Positions 52,630 through 61,384 of a stretch of DNA of 64,000 nt are shown one piece after another. Source of the stretch: an uncultured Parabacteroides sp. (GTDB taxonomy: Bacteria; Bacteroidota; Bacteroidia; Bacteroidales; Tannerellaceae); assembly GCA_900541965.1 (NCBI GenBank), contig UQLN01000015.1, positions 22,298 to 86,297 of the forward strand. Direction: 5' to 3'. Under the pieces are notes generated by a model that was not told the origin of the DNA, did no database searches, and was given only the letters and a program-made list of their open reading frames with translations. Numbering within the stretch: the stretch's first letter is position 1; each line of letters begins with the position of its first letter. Position numbers and translations under genes: made by a program.

Positions 52630-53742
52630 ATGGAGAATTTAGCATCACAATATAAGGTTTTAGTAGTAGACGATGTGCCTACAAATGTTATGCTTGTGCA
52701 AGCTATTTTAAAAAAGGAAGGCTACACAATTTTAACAACGGATGGTGGAGCCAAAGCATTACGTATTGCACAAGAAAAACATCCTAATTTAATTCTGCTC
52801 GACATCATGATGCCGGAAATGGATGGTTATGAAGTTTTGCAACATCTGAAAAGTAACCCTGAAACAAATGATATTCCTGTCATTATTATGTCGGCCCTGA
52901 GTGACATGCAAAGTATTGTGAAAGGTTATCAACTGGGGGCTATCGAATACGTAACAAAGCCATTCCAACGCGAAGAACTGGTAAAACGTGTAGCCCACCG
53001 CTATGAATTATTCAGTATTAAACGCATAAAACGAGAACTGGAAGACACTATCGAATCACGTGATACACTTTATTCCGTAATTGCTCATGACCTGCGTTCT
53101 CCTTTAGGTTCATTGAAAATGATGAATAATGCAATCCTGATGATGGTGGATAAAAAACAAGTGAGCGACGAAGTGTTCGAAATGCTTCAGATGATGAATA
53201 AGACATCTGAAGAAATATTCCAACTACTGGATAATCTGCTAAAATGGGCAAAAAACCGCTTAAACAAACAGAGCATATACAAACAAACTGTCGATATCAA
53301 CGGTATTATTAATAGTACCGCTCAATTATTCATACCTATGGCAACCCAAAAAAATATCCACATCACAATTGAAAATATGGATAGCGAACTAATGGGAGCT
53401 ATCGATATTGACATGGTAAAAACAATTGTCCGTAACTTGCTATCCAATGCCATCAAATTCAGCTACGAAAACGGAAACATTATTCTTTCCTCCAAAACAG
53501 AAGGTGATTTCGTTATTGTAAGCGTACAAGATGCCGGAAAAGGAATCAAGAAAGAAGACCAGGACAAATTACTTAAACAGAATACCCACTTCACAACCTA
53601 TGGAACAAACAATGAAAAAGGTTCCGGGCTGGGTCTGATGTTATGTAAAGACTTTATCGAACAACACGGCGGTAAACTATGGTTCGAATCAGAAGAGGGC
53701 AAAGGGACTACTTTTCATTTCTCTTTAAAAATTCAGGAATAA
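52630..53742 (+). CDS. Receiver-histidine kinase (REC-HisKA-HATPase)
   Basis: 370 residues from the ATG at 52630. The receiver domain comes first (about 8-125: VVDDVPTN, phospho-Asp in LILLDIMMPEMDG, and Lys in YVTKPFQRE). A linker coiled coil leads to HisKA with the histidine in IAHDLRSPLGSLK and an HATPase domain with N-box NLLSNAIKFSYENG and G-boxes DAGKGIKK and GSGLGLMLCK. There is no transmembrane helix. Fused receivers of this type usually tune kinase activity. Its position next to the exopolysaccharide locus, with a lone receiver at the other end, suggests control of polysaccharide production. Confidence 0.92.
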   Translation: MENLASQYKVLVVDDVPTNVMLVQAILKKEGYTILTTDGGAKALRIAQEKHPNLILLDIMMPEMDGYEVLQHLKSNPETNDIPVIIMSALSDMQSIVKGYQLGAIEYVTKPFQREELVKRVAHRYELFSIKRIKRELEDTIESRDTLYSVIAHDLRSPLGSLKMMNNAILMMVDKKQVSDEVFEMLQMMNKTSEEIFQLLDNLLKWAKNRLNKQSIYKQTVDINGIINSTAQLFIPMATQKNIHITIENMDSELMGAIDIDMVKTIVRNLLSNAIKFSYENGNIILSSKTEGDFVIVSVQDAGKGIKKEDQDKLLKQNTHFTTYGTNNEKGSGLGLMLCKDFIEQHGGKLWFESEEGKGTTFHFSLKIQE

Positions 53743-53762
53743 AAGAAATTAATATATTAGCA

Positions 53763-53799
53763 AAAAGCCACTTGGTTCGATTTAAACCAAGTGGCTTTT
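53763..53799. terminator. Bidirectional terminator between the kinase gene and dnaJ
   Basis: AAAAGCCACTTGGTT (53763-53777) pairs perfectly with AACCAAGTGGCTTTT (53785-53799) across a 7-base loop. A-rich and T-rich flanks provide T-runs in both directions. Confidence 0.92.
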
Positions 53800-53823
53800 T
53801 CTATTAATAACATGTATACGAAA

Positions 53824-54981
53824 TCAATCGAACATATGTCTGAACTTGTCAAAAATTTTCTCTTTCACCGACTTTTTAGGCTGGAAATTAGGAGAGTTTT
53901 CCAGGCCATTCAGCGTTTCTTTTTCTGAAGGCGACAATGTTTCCGGAATGTATACACTCACATTTACCAGCAAATCACCGGTTCCATAACTGTTAACCGA
54001 AGGCAACCCTTTATTACGCAGGCGAAGCACTTTGCCCGGCTGTGTACCCGGATCAATCTTAACCTTCGCTTTACCGTCTACGGTCGGTACCTCCACACTT
54101 GTTCCCAAGGCTGCTTGCGGAACACTCAACAACAGATTGTATAATAAATCATTCTCGTCACGAATCAATTCAGGATGCGGTTCTTCTTCAACCAGAATCA
54201 ACAAATCGCCATTCACACCGCCATGACGTGCTGCATTCCCTTTTCCGCTCATGGAAAGCTGCATCCCTTCCGCCACTCCGGCAGGGATATTGATTGTGAT
54301 CACTTCTTCATCACGAACAATGCCTTCGCCATTACATTCGGTACATTTCTTTGTAATGATTTTACCTTCCCCGCCACAAGTAGGACAGGTACTCTGTGTC
54401 TGCATCTGTCCCAATATCGTATTGGCAACACGGGTTACATAACCGCTACCATGACAGGTATCACAAGTCTTGGCACTGTGCTCGTCTTCAGCACCACTAC
54501 CATGACATTTCGAGCAGTTTACGTATTTCTTTACTTTGATTTTCTTTTCAACTCCGTTGGCAATGTCTTTTAGGGTCAGCTTTACTTTCACACGCAAATC
54601 CGAACCACGGTTCACACGGCGTCCGCCACGTGAACCACCGCCAAAACCACCGAAGCCGCCAAAACCACCGAAATGCCCGCCGAAAATATCCCCGAATTGC
54701 GAGAAAATATCTTCCATAGACATTCCGCCGCCAAAGCCGCCTCCCTGGGAAGCACCACCAACCCCGGCATGCCCGAACTGGTCATAACGTTGGCGTTTCT
54801 GAGGGTCACTCAATACATCATACGCCTCCGCAGCTTCCTTAAAATTCTCTTCAGCCTGTGCATCACCAGGATTCTTATCCGGGTGAAACTGAATTGCTTT
54901 TTTGCGATACGCTTTCTTTATTTCATCTGCCGATGCACTCTTTGAAACACCAAGCACTTCATAATAATCTCTCTTAGCCAT
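53824..54981 (-). CDS. dnaJ: Chaperone protein DnaJ
   Basis: 385 residues, the full type-I form. The J domain includes HPD at 33-35. A glycine/phenylalanine-rich linker follows (about 75-125). The zinc-finger region has the four CxxCxGxG motifs (CSKCHGSG, CDTCHGSG, CPTCGGEG, CTECNGEG). The client-binding C-terminal domain begins near VITINIPAGVAEGMQL. It stimulates DnaK ATPase and delivers clients. It is the second gene of a grpE-dnaJ operon, 36 bases after grpE; dnaK is not in the window. Confidence 0.98.
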   Translation of the reverse strand: MAKRDYYEVLGVSKSASADEIKKAYRKKAIQFHPDKNPGDAQAEENFKEAAEAYDVLSDPQKRQRYDQFGHAGVGGASQGGGFGGGMSMEDIFSQFGDIFGGHFGGFGGFGGFGGGSRGGRRVNRGSDLRVKVKLTLKDIANGVEKKIKVKKYVNCSKCHGSGAEDEHSAKTCDTCHGSGYVTRVANTILGQMQTQSTCPTCGGEGKIITKKCTECNGEGIVRDEEVITINIPAGVAEGMQLSMSGKGNAARHGGVNGDLLILVEEEPHPELIRDENDLLYNLLLSVPQAALGTSVEVPTVDGKAKVKIDPGTQPGKVLRLRNKGLPSVNSYGTGDLLVNVSVYIPETLSPSEKETLNGLENSPNFQPKKSVKEKIFDKFRHMFD

Positions 54982-55017
54982 CTTTGTATTTGTCGTTATT
55001 TGCCTGTCTGCCGGTTA

Positions 55018-55602
55018 TTATTCTCCCACTACAACTTTAGCATGACGGATTACCTTGTCGTTCAAAGTATAACCAGTCTGTACACAATCCAGAACCTTTC
55101 CTTTCATATCCGGTTCCGGAGCAGGTATAATAGCAACAGCTTCAGCTTCTTCCGTATCGAACGGTTTGCCTACGGTTTCGATAGGCTTTACTCCCTGTTG
55201 TGATAAATATCCCATAAACTTATTGTAAATCAACTCTATTCCTTCGTTAATAGCTTCTATATCTTCAGTCTTACGGATATTTTGCAAAGCACGTTCAAAA
55301 TCATCAATAATAGGAAGAAGATGTGTCAAAGCACTTTCGCCTCCATTTTTAATCAACTCGGACTTTTCACGTAAAGTACGCTTACGATAATTGTCATACT
55401 CAGCCATCAAACGAAGATGGGAGTCGTTTAATTCATCATATTTCTTTTGCAACCCGTCCTGTTCGTCCGCCACATTGTCAGCAGAGCTATTTTCTTCTGC
55501 CGCATTTGCCGCTTCATTCTGCAAATTTGTCGCATCTTCAGCATCCAAATGCTCCTGATTGCCTGCCATTTCTTCCTGTTTATTAAAATCTTTCTTACTC
55601 AT
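55018..55602 (-). CDS. grpE: Nucleotide exchange factor GrpE
   Basis: 194 residues. The acidic, Asn- and Ala-rich start (about 1-50) is unstructured in this family. It leads into the long dimerisation helix with LRLMAEYDNYRKRT and the C-terminal beta domain with GVKPIETVGKPFDTEEAEAVAIIPAPEPDMKGKVLDCVQTGYTLNDKVIRHAKVVVG in the usual order. It exchanges ADP on DnaK. It is first in the operon with dnaJ. The upstream region (55603-55804) contains a short hairpin (CCGTAT/ATACGG at 55663-55680) but no clear heat-shock element. Confidence 0.96.
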   Translation of the reverse strand: MSKKDFNKQEEMAGNQEHLDAEDATNLQNEAANAAEENSSADNVADEQDGLQKKYDELNDSHLRLMAEYDNYRKRTLREKSELIKNGGESALTHLLPIIDDFERALQNIRKTEDIEAINEGIELIYNKFMGYLSQQGVKPIETVGKPFDTEEAEAVAIIPAPEPDMKGKVLDCVQTGYTLNDKVIRHAKVVVGE

Positions 55603-55759
55603 ATGAAATTATATTTTTCTATTATTATTTAATTATCAATGGTATACGTGCACTACAATAAATCCGTATCTTCACATACGGTTTCATATTGTAAGACTAT
55701 TACACCTTTATACCAGCAAATATACTGCCAACTGCCCCTTATACTTCAAAAAATATCTT

Positions 55760-55767
55760 TACCTTTG
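55760..55767 (+). promoter_or_regulatory. -7 promoter box for the PDZ-protein gene
   Basis: TACCTTTG matches TAnnTTTG and lies 43 bases before the ATG at 55811. It supports the plus-strand gene; no -33 match is apparent. Confidence 0.5.
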
Positions 55768-55810
55768 CCTATGTTTGTGTTTCATATAGCATTATAATAA
55801 GATTTTGATT

Positions 55811-57229
55811 ATGAAGAGAACGATTTTGTCCGTATTATTATTATTTGCTTTTCTAAATGGTTTTGCTCAAAACCGCACTATTTGCAGAACAGGCATCTCA
55901 TATGATATCAGTAAAAATAACACTTGGGGAAAAGACAGGCCCATTGTAACCGGGATAACACCTTATTCGCCGGCAGAACTGGCAGGCATAAAACCTTCAG
56001 ATATTATCCTCACTATTGATGGCGTACAAACCAACAACCTATCGATTAAGGAAATTGAAGAATTGCTTAATCCTGCCGGAAAAAGTGAAATATTACTTAC
56101 TGTAAGCAATTTCACTAATCCGTCCAAAGAAATTCTGGTTAAGAAAGAATGCAAAAAAAGCAATGCGATTACGGAAGAACAATTGGCATCCGCTTTTTCC
56201 ATGTATAGCCTGGAAACAAACAGTGAACGGGATTTTGTTTGTCCATTCAAGACAAGTGTTACAGCAGACCCTGTCGATTTCACCAAATTCAAAACTTTTG
56301 CATTTTCCGAGATTGACGAGAATAACAGCAAACTGGAAACGACCATCAACGAATGTATTGAAAAGGAATTGACCAAAAAAGGGCTTACCCTAGATACTTC
56401 GTCCCCTGACATATTGATACAGACATTCTATTTCTTTGATAAAAATCCGAATTTCAAAGGAGTCAATCGAATACAGATAGAAAGAGACCCGACTTACCGG
56501 TATAATATGCTGAGAAATAAAATGGAAAAGTTCCCGTTCCTGAGCAGTTCCACTCCGGAAGCCGAAGCTGAATACCTGTTACAACTCGGCATTCGCCTGA
56601 TTGACCAGAGCCATGTGTCAGGACGTATTTTATGGGAATGCGAAGCCAATGAGCTATTGGAAAGCTCCTACCATTTGGATGAATATGCCCGCATCTTCGT
56701 ACCGTTGATGTGTATGCAGTTTCCATATGTGAAATACACACGCAACGTGCCGTTCCGGGTAAACCAGAAGACCTATAATTACACAGGGCTGAACTACAAT
56801 ATCGACCGTTTGGAACAGGTGGCCAGTATAGACCGTAATTCTCCGGCTTCTACCGCCGGCCTGCGCAATTCCGACATTATCGAGAAGATTAACGATAATA
56901 AGATGAACTACTCTGCCGAGGAGTTTTCTGCCGCATATAAAGGATTCATAAGCAATACTATGAAATATCGTGATCCGTCAACACGTTTTACCGACAGCAA
57001 CGGATTCAAAGATTGTATGTTCTGGGATACATTCAAATACGCCCAAGTATCGGATGCACTCCAGAGTTCCAAGAATAAAGCGGCTTTCTCCTACTTATTT
57101 TATTATGCTCCGTACATCGACTTGTCAGGAAACAATACCTGCACATTCAATATTGTACGTGGAAAAAACAAAATGGAAGTGATTGTCCGTCCCACCATCC
57201 GAAGGTCTGTGACGGTCGAAATCAAATAA
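55811..57229 (+). CDS. Exported protein with two PDZ domains
   Basis: 472 residues from the ATG at 55811 (a TTG two codons earlier is less likely). The signal peptide is MKRTILSVLLLFAFLNGFAQ. A PDZ domain (about 40-115) has YSPAELAGIKPSDIILTIDGVQTNNLS; the middle (about 150-310) is like DUF4136 (DFTKFKTFAFSEIDENNSKLE); a second PDZ (about 340-400) has SPASTAGLRNSDIIEKINDNKMN. PDZ domains bind protein C-termini. There is no protease domain, so it is probably a scaffold in the envelope. It is co-directional with mutS2, 14 bases away. Confidence 0.75.
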   Translation: MKRTILSVLLLFAFLNGFAQNRTICRTGISYDISKNNTWGKDRPIVTGITPYSPAELAGIKPSDIILTIDGVQTNNLSIKEIEELLNPAGKSEILLTVSNFTNPSKEILVKKECKKSNAITEEQLASAFSMYSLETNSERDFVCPFKTSVTADPVDFTKFKTFAFSEIDENNSKLETTINECIEKELTKKGLTLDTSSPDILIQTFYFFDKNPNFKGVNRIQIERDPTYRYNMLRNKMEKFPFLSSSTPEAEAEYLLQLGIRLIDQSHVSGRILWECEANELLESSYHLDEYARIFVPLMCMQFPYVKYTRNVPFRVNQKTYNYTGLNYNIDRLEQVASIDRNSPASTAGLRNSDIIEKINDNKMNYSAEEFSAAYKGFISNTMKYRDPSTRFTDSNGFKDCMFWDTFKYAQVSDALQSSKNKAAFSYLFYYAPYIDLSGNNTCTFNIVRGKNKMEVIVRPTIRRSVTVEIK

Positions 57230-57243
57230 AGAATTAATTACAC

Positions 57244-59721
57244 GTGATATATCCACAAAACTTTGAACAGAAGACGGGCTTTGATAAAGTCCGTCATTTA
57301 ATTTCCGAAAAATGTTTAAGCCCGCTGGGAAAAGAGCGGGTAGCCGAAATGAGTTTCTCCAACGATTATGCAACCATTACCCAGCGTTTGGAGCAAACCG
57401 ACGAATTTGTCCGTATACTGCATGGAGATGTTGAATTTCCCGCCAGCTACTTTTTCGATGTACGTTACTCTATGAAACGGATACGCCCGGAAGGGACCTG
57501 GCTGGATGAAAAGGAACTGTTCGACCTGAAACGTTCCCTGCAAACCATACACGATATCATCCGCTTCTTTCGCCCTACGATGGAAGAAGACGAAGAAATC
57601 CTGTACCCCGCCCTAACGGAACTGGCAGGAGATATTCTGGTATTTCCCCAACTAATCGGAAAGATAGACCAGATACTCGACAAATTCGGAAGGGTTAAAG
57701 ACAACGCCTCCCCCGCCCTTGCCCAGATACGCAAAGAAATTACGGTTACAATGAGCGGCATTTCCCGTTCATTGCAATCTATCCTGCGTGCGGCACAGTC
57801 GGATGGCGTAGTAGATAAAGACGTAACCCCCACCATGCGCGACGGGCGCCTGATGATTCCTGTCGCCCCCGCTTTCAAACGAAAGATAAAAGGAATCGTA
57901 CACGACGAATCTGCCAGTGGCAAGACTGTTTTTATCGAACCTGAAGTGGTAGTGGAAGCAAATAACCGTATCCGGGAGCTGGAAGGAGACGAACGACGGG
58001 AAATCATGAAGATTCTAACGGAATTTACCAACTTCGTCCGTCCGTTAATTCCCGATATCCTGCAATCTTACGAGTTTCTTGCAGAGATAGATTTCATACG
58101 TGCCAAAGCATTGTTTGCCGAACAAATCCACGCTATCAAGCCGACTTTAGAGAACAAGCAGCAGATAGACTGGATTCGTGCCGTACATCCGATACTTTTC
58201 CTGTCCCTGCAAAAACAGGACAAACAGGTGGTGCCGCTCGAAATCAGGCTGGAAGAAGACAAACGCCTGCTGATTATCTCCGGTCCGAACGCCGGTGGCA
58301 AATCCGTCTGCCTGAAAACGGTCGGTTTGCTGCAATATATGCTACAGTGCGGATTACTGATTCCGGTATATGAGAGTTCACGTACAGGCATATTTGAACA
58401 TATCTTCATCGATATCGGCGACGAACAAAGCATTGAAAACGATTTGAGTACTTACAGTTCCCATCTGACGAACATGAAATTCTTCGTAAAGAACTGCAAT
58501 GAAAAGACGATCCTGCTTATCGATGAATTCGGTAGCGGTACCGAACCGCAAATCGGTGGTGCAATTGCAGAAGCTCTGCTCGACCGCTTCAACCGGAATC
58601 GTAGTTATGGTGTAATCACGACCCATTATCAGAATCTGAAGCATTTTGCAGAAGATACGGAAGGAGTCGTAAATGGTGCCATGTTATATGACCGCCATTT
58701 GATGCAACCTTTGTTCAAATTGTCTATCGGTAATCCGGGAAGTTCCTTTGCCGTAGAAATCGCCAGGAAAATCGGATTACCCGAAGATGTGATAGCCGAT
58801 GCTTCTGCCAATGTTGGGGCAGATTATATCAATATGGACAAGTATTTGCAAGACATCGTTCGCGACAAGCGTTATTGGGAAAGTAAGCGGCAAAATATCC
58901 GCCAACAGGAGAAAAAGCTGGAAGATATTACCGCCCGTTATGAGCAGGACTTGGATGCAGTGAATCGTCAGCGCAAGGAAATCATCAAGACCGCAAAAGA
59001 GGAAGCTGAACGTATCCTTGCAGAAGCCAATGCCAAAATTGAAAATACCATCCGGGAAATCAAAGAGGCGCAAGCGGAGAAAGAACAGACCAAGCTGGCA
59101 CGTAAAGCGCTTGAAGAATTTAAATCGGCCGTCCTTTCCAAAGAGGAAGAGGATGACAAGATTGCCCGCAAGATAGCAAAGCTGCAAGAACGGAAAGAGC
59201 GTAAACAGAAAAAGCAGGAGCAGCCCGCACCTAAACAGGCCTTCAACCGCGACGTCATCGAAGTGGGCGACAATGTCCGCCTGAAAGGCCAGGTTTCCGC
59301 CGGAACGGTTATGGAGATACAGGGAAAACAGGCTCTCGTAGCCTTCGGGATGATTAAAAGTACCGTCAAGCTGGATAAACTGGAAAAGGTCAGCAAAGGA
59401 CAGATTAAGAAGGAAATACAGAAAAGTACGTTCGTCAGCACCCTGACTACCGACAACATGCACGAGAAGAAATTGAACTTCAAGCAGGAAATAGATGTTA
59501 GAGGTATGAGGGGGGATGAAGCGCTGCAGGCCGTGACCTACTTTGTAGACGATGCAATCCAGGTTGGCGCAGAACGCATTCGAATCCTGCACGGTACCGG
59601 AACCGGTATCCTGCGGCAACTGATACGCGACTACTTGCATTCGGTGCCGGGGGTACGCAACTACCACGACGAACATATACAGTTCGGTGGCGCCGGTATC
59701 ACGGTAGTTGAACTTGAATAA
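57244..59721 (+). CDS. mutS2: Endonuclease MutS2
   Basis: 825 residues from a GTG start 14 bases after the PDZ gene's stop. The core clamp and lever region precedes the ATPase with Walker A GPNAGGKS (about residue 350), the Q-loop region and Walker B in LLIDEFGSGTEP with ATTHYQNLK-like ITTHYQNLK. A long charged coiled coil (about 535-680) leads to the Smr nuclease domain with EIDVRGMRGDEAL and LHGTGTGILRQLI. MutS2 resolves recombination intermediates and collided ribosomes, not mismatches. It precedes the CorA gene by 11 bases. Confidence 0.96.
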   Translation: MIYPQNFEQKTGFDKVRHLISEKCLSPLGKERVAEMSFSNDYATITQRLEQTDEFVRILHGDVEFPASYFFDVRYSMKRIRPEGTWLDEKELFDLKRSLQTIHDIIRFFRPTMEEDEEILYPALTELAGDILVFPQLIGKIDQILDKFGRVKDNASPALAQIRKEITVTMSGISRSLQSILRAAQSDGVVDKDVTPTMRDGRLMIPVAPAFKRKIKGIVHDESASGKTVFIEPEVVVEANNRIRELEGDERREIMKILTEFTNFVRPLIPDILQSYEFLAEIDFIRAKALFAEQIHAIKPTLENKQQIDWIRAVHPILFLSLQKQDKQVVPLEIRLEEDKRLLIISGPNAGGKSVCLKTVGLLQYMLQCGLLIPVYESSRTGIFEHIFIDIGDEQSIENDLSTYSSHLTNMKFFVKNCNEKTILLIDEFGSGTEPQIGGAIAEALLDRFNRNRSYGVITTHYQNLKHFAEDTEGVVNGAMLYDRHLMQPLFKLSIGNPGSSFAVEIARKIGLPEDVIADASANVGADYINMDKYLQDIVRDKRYWESKRQNIRQQEKKLEDITARYEQDLDAVNRQRKEIIKTAKEEAERILAEANAKIENTIREIKEAQAEKEQTKLARKALEEFKSAVLSKEEEDDKIARKIAKLQERKERKQKKQEQPAPKQAFNRDVIEVGDNVRLKGQVSAGTVMEIQGKQALVAFGMIKSTVKLDKLEKVSKGQIKKEIQKSTFVSTLTTDNMHEKKLNFKQEIDVRGMRGDEALQAVTYFVDDAIQVGAERIRILHGTGTGILRQLIRDYLHSVPGVRNYHDEHIQFGGAGITVVELE

Positions 59722-59732
59722 AAACAAAGCGT

Positions 59733-60815
59733 ATGAGACGAAAAGACAACACCCATCTGCACAAACGGAAACATATTTCAAACCGCCATCTGTCAGATAA
59801 ATATTTTTATGCCGGCGAGCATGAAACGGTTACCGATATTCGTCTCACCCAATACAATGAGAGCATCCTCCGCAACCATGATGTCAAAACAGGGGATGCC
59901 TCTTTCCAAAAGCATGTAGATGCTAATTGCATCAACTGGTTTCAGGTAAGCGGCCTTACCAATTCGGAAGCCATCACCCGTATGGTAAACGAATTTGGAA
60001 TGCACAACCTGGATGCAAAAGATATCCTTACCCCGCAACATGTGGTAAAGATTGAGGAATACGACAAGCATATGCTGATTGTCCTCAACTCCTCCTACTA
60101 TGATGCCAATACGGAAATAAAATCCGAACATATCAGTATTCTGGTGACAGGAAATGTAGTCATTACCTTTACGGAAAGCAACAATCCCGTATTCGAGAGC
60201 ACGTACAAGGCATTGGAATCCAATATGCTGAATCTCCGCAAAAAAGGAAGCGGGTTGCTCCTCGCCTTCCTGCTCAATACGATTATTGCCAATCTGGTGG
60301 AGTCGGTTTCCAAAGTGGAAGAAATGCTGGAAGATATCGAAGAGACGCTACTGGACATAAAAAGCGACCAGACCAATATGGGGCCGCTTATCCAGCAACG
60401 CAGGCACGAATACATGATTATCCGCAAGAACAGCCAACCGCTGAAAGAACAGTTCGCCAAACTGCTCCGTACGGAAAACGGTATCATCAGCAGTGATATG
60501 CTCCCCGTCTACAACGACCTGTCCGACCAGCTACTCTTTGTGATACAGACCACGGAAAGCTGCCGGGAAATCATATCCTCACTGGTAGACCTTTATATCT
60601 CCAACAACGATCTTCGTATGAATGCCATCATGAAACGGCTTACTGTAGTATCCACCATCTTCATCCCGCTAACTTTCCTTGTCGGCGTTTGGGGGATGAA
60701 CTTCAAAATTATGCCTGAACTGGATTGGTCTTACGGATATGCTATTGCTTGGTTTGTAATGTTGATTACGGCAATCGCCACCTGGTTTTATATGCGCAAA
60801 AAAGATTGGTTTTAA
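59733..60815 (+). CDS. corA: CorA-family divalent cation transporter
   Basis: 360 residues. The cytoplasmic alpha/beta domain (about 60-190) leads to the long stalk helix and two C-terminal transmembrane helices. The pore motif reads WGMNF in LVGVWGMNFKIMPEL (YGMNF in classic CorA), so the GMN core is intact. The C-terminus ends in basic residues (MRKKDWF), as usual. It imports Mg2+ (or Co2+, Ni2+). It ends the plus-strand unit with mutS2. A dispersed triple-22-bp repeat lies 21 bases after its stop. Confidence 0.92.
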   Translation: MRRKDNTHLHKRKHISNRHLSDKYFYAGEHETVTDIRLTQYNESILRNHDVKTGDASFQKHVDANCINWFQVSGLTNSEAITRMVNEFGMHNLDAKDILTPQHVVKIEEYDKHMLIVLNSSYYDANTEIKSEHISILVTGNVVITFTESNNPVFESTYKALESNMLNLRKKGSGLLLAFLLNTIIANLVESVSKVEEMLEDIEETLLDIKSDQTNMGPLIQQRRHEYMIIRKNSQPLKEQFAKLLRTENGIISSDMLPVYNDLSDQLLFVIQTTESCREIISSLVDLYISNNDLRMNAIMKRLTVVSTIFIPLTFLVGVWGMNFKIMPELDWSYGYAIAWFVMLITAIATWFYMRKKDWF

Positions 60816-60836
60816 TAGTACCCTTGCAAATAAAAA

Positions 60837-60902
60837 TTAGTACCGGTAGTAATTTCAACTAGTAGCAATAGTAATTGAAATTAGTAGTGATAGTAATATT
60901 TA
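60837..60902. repeat. Dispersed 66-bp element of three 22-bp units, copy B
   Basis: Units start at 60837, 60859 and 60881. The first unit is identical to that of copy A (12234-12255). Across all 66 bases 60 match. Here the element is 3' of a gene, while copy A is 5' of an operon promoter. Confidence 0.85.
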
Positions 60903-60910
60903 TTAACGGA

Positions 60911-60943
60911 CGAACGCCCGAAATATCACATCCCAGGCGTTCG
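60911..60943. terminator. Hairpin between convergent corA and the HU gene
   Basis: CGAACGCC (60911-60918) pairs perfectly with GGCGTTCG (60936-60943) around a 17-base loop. It lies between converging genes. It lacks a clear T-run on either strand, so its terminator role is likely but not certain. Confidence 0.5.
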
Positions 60944-61027
60944 CATAAACTAATTATTTGTTGTGTATAAGTGTAAAACCAATTAAGATTTTGATTACAT
61001 TGTTTATTAATAATGTTTATGAAACTG

Positions 61028-61318
61028 TCAGTTAGAAATTACTTGTCCATTCAGATTCTCCAGCATCTTTTTACCGGGCTTGAACTTCACACTCGACCGG
61101 GAACGAATCATACATTTTTCACCGGTCTTAGGATTACGTCCTTCACGCTCGGACTGCATCCATAAGTGGAAAGATCCGAATCCCTGCAGTACAAGATGAC
61201 CATCTTCCTTCAATATCTTCATCAATTCCCTTCTAAACGCATCAATAAAATGATGAACATCTTGTTGTGGTACAGACAACTGCTCCGATATACGTTTTAC
61301 AAAATTTCTTTTATTCAT
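61028..61318 (-). CDS. HU/IHF-family DNA-binding protein
   Basis: 96 residues. The helical N-terminus MNKRNFVKRISEQLSVPQQDVHHFIDAFRRELMKIL is followed by the arm block GFGSFHLWMQSEREGRNPKTGE, then SVKFKPGKKMLENL, the standard HU/IHF plan with the DNA-contacting GRNP turn. Such proteins bend DNA. It lies 66 bases downstream of the reverse transcriptase gene on the same strand, so it may be co-transcribed with the retroelement. It is somewhat divergent from housekeeping HU and has an aromatic residue at WMQSE. Confidence 0.88.
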   Translation of the reverse strand: MNKRNFVKRISEQLSVPQQDVHHFIDAFRRELMKILKEDGHLVLQGFGSFHLWMQSEREGRNPKTGEKCMIRSRSSVKFKPGKKMLENLNGQVISN

Positions 61319-61384
61319 ATATTATTCCTGTTTTAATTATAAATAATCATTTCTCTAACAGTTATTCGCGATTTACTCTGTCCT

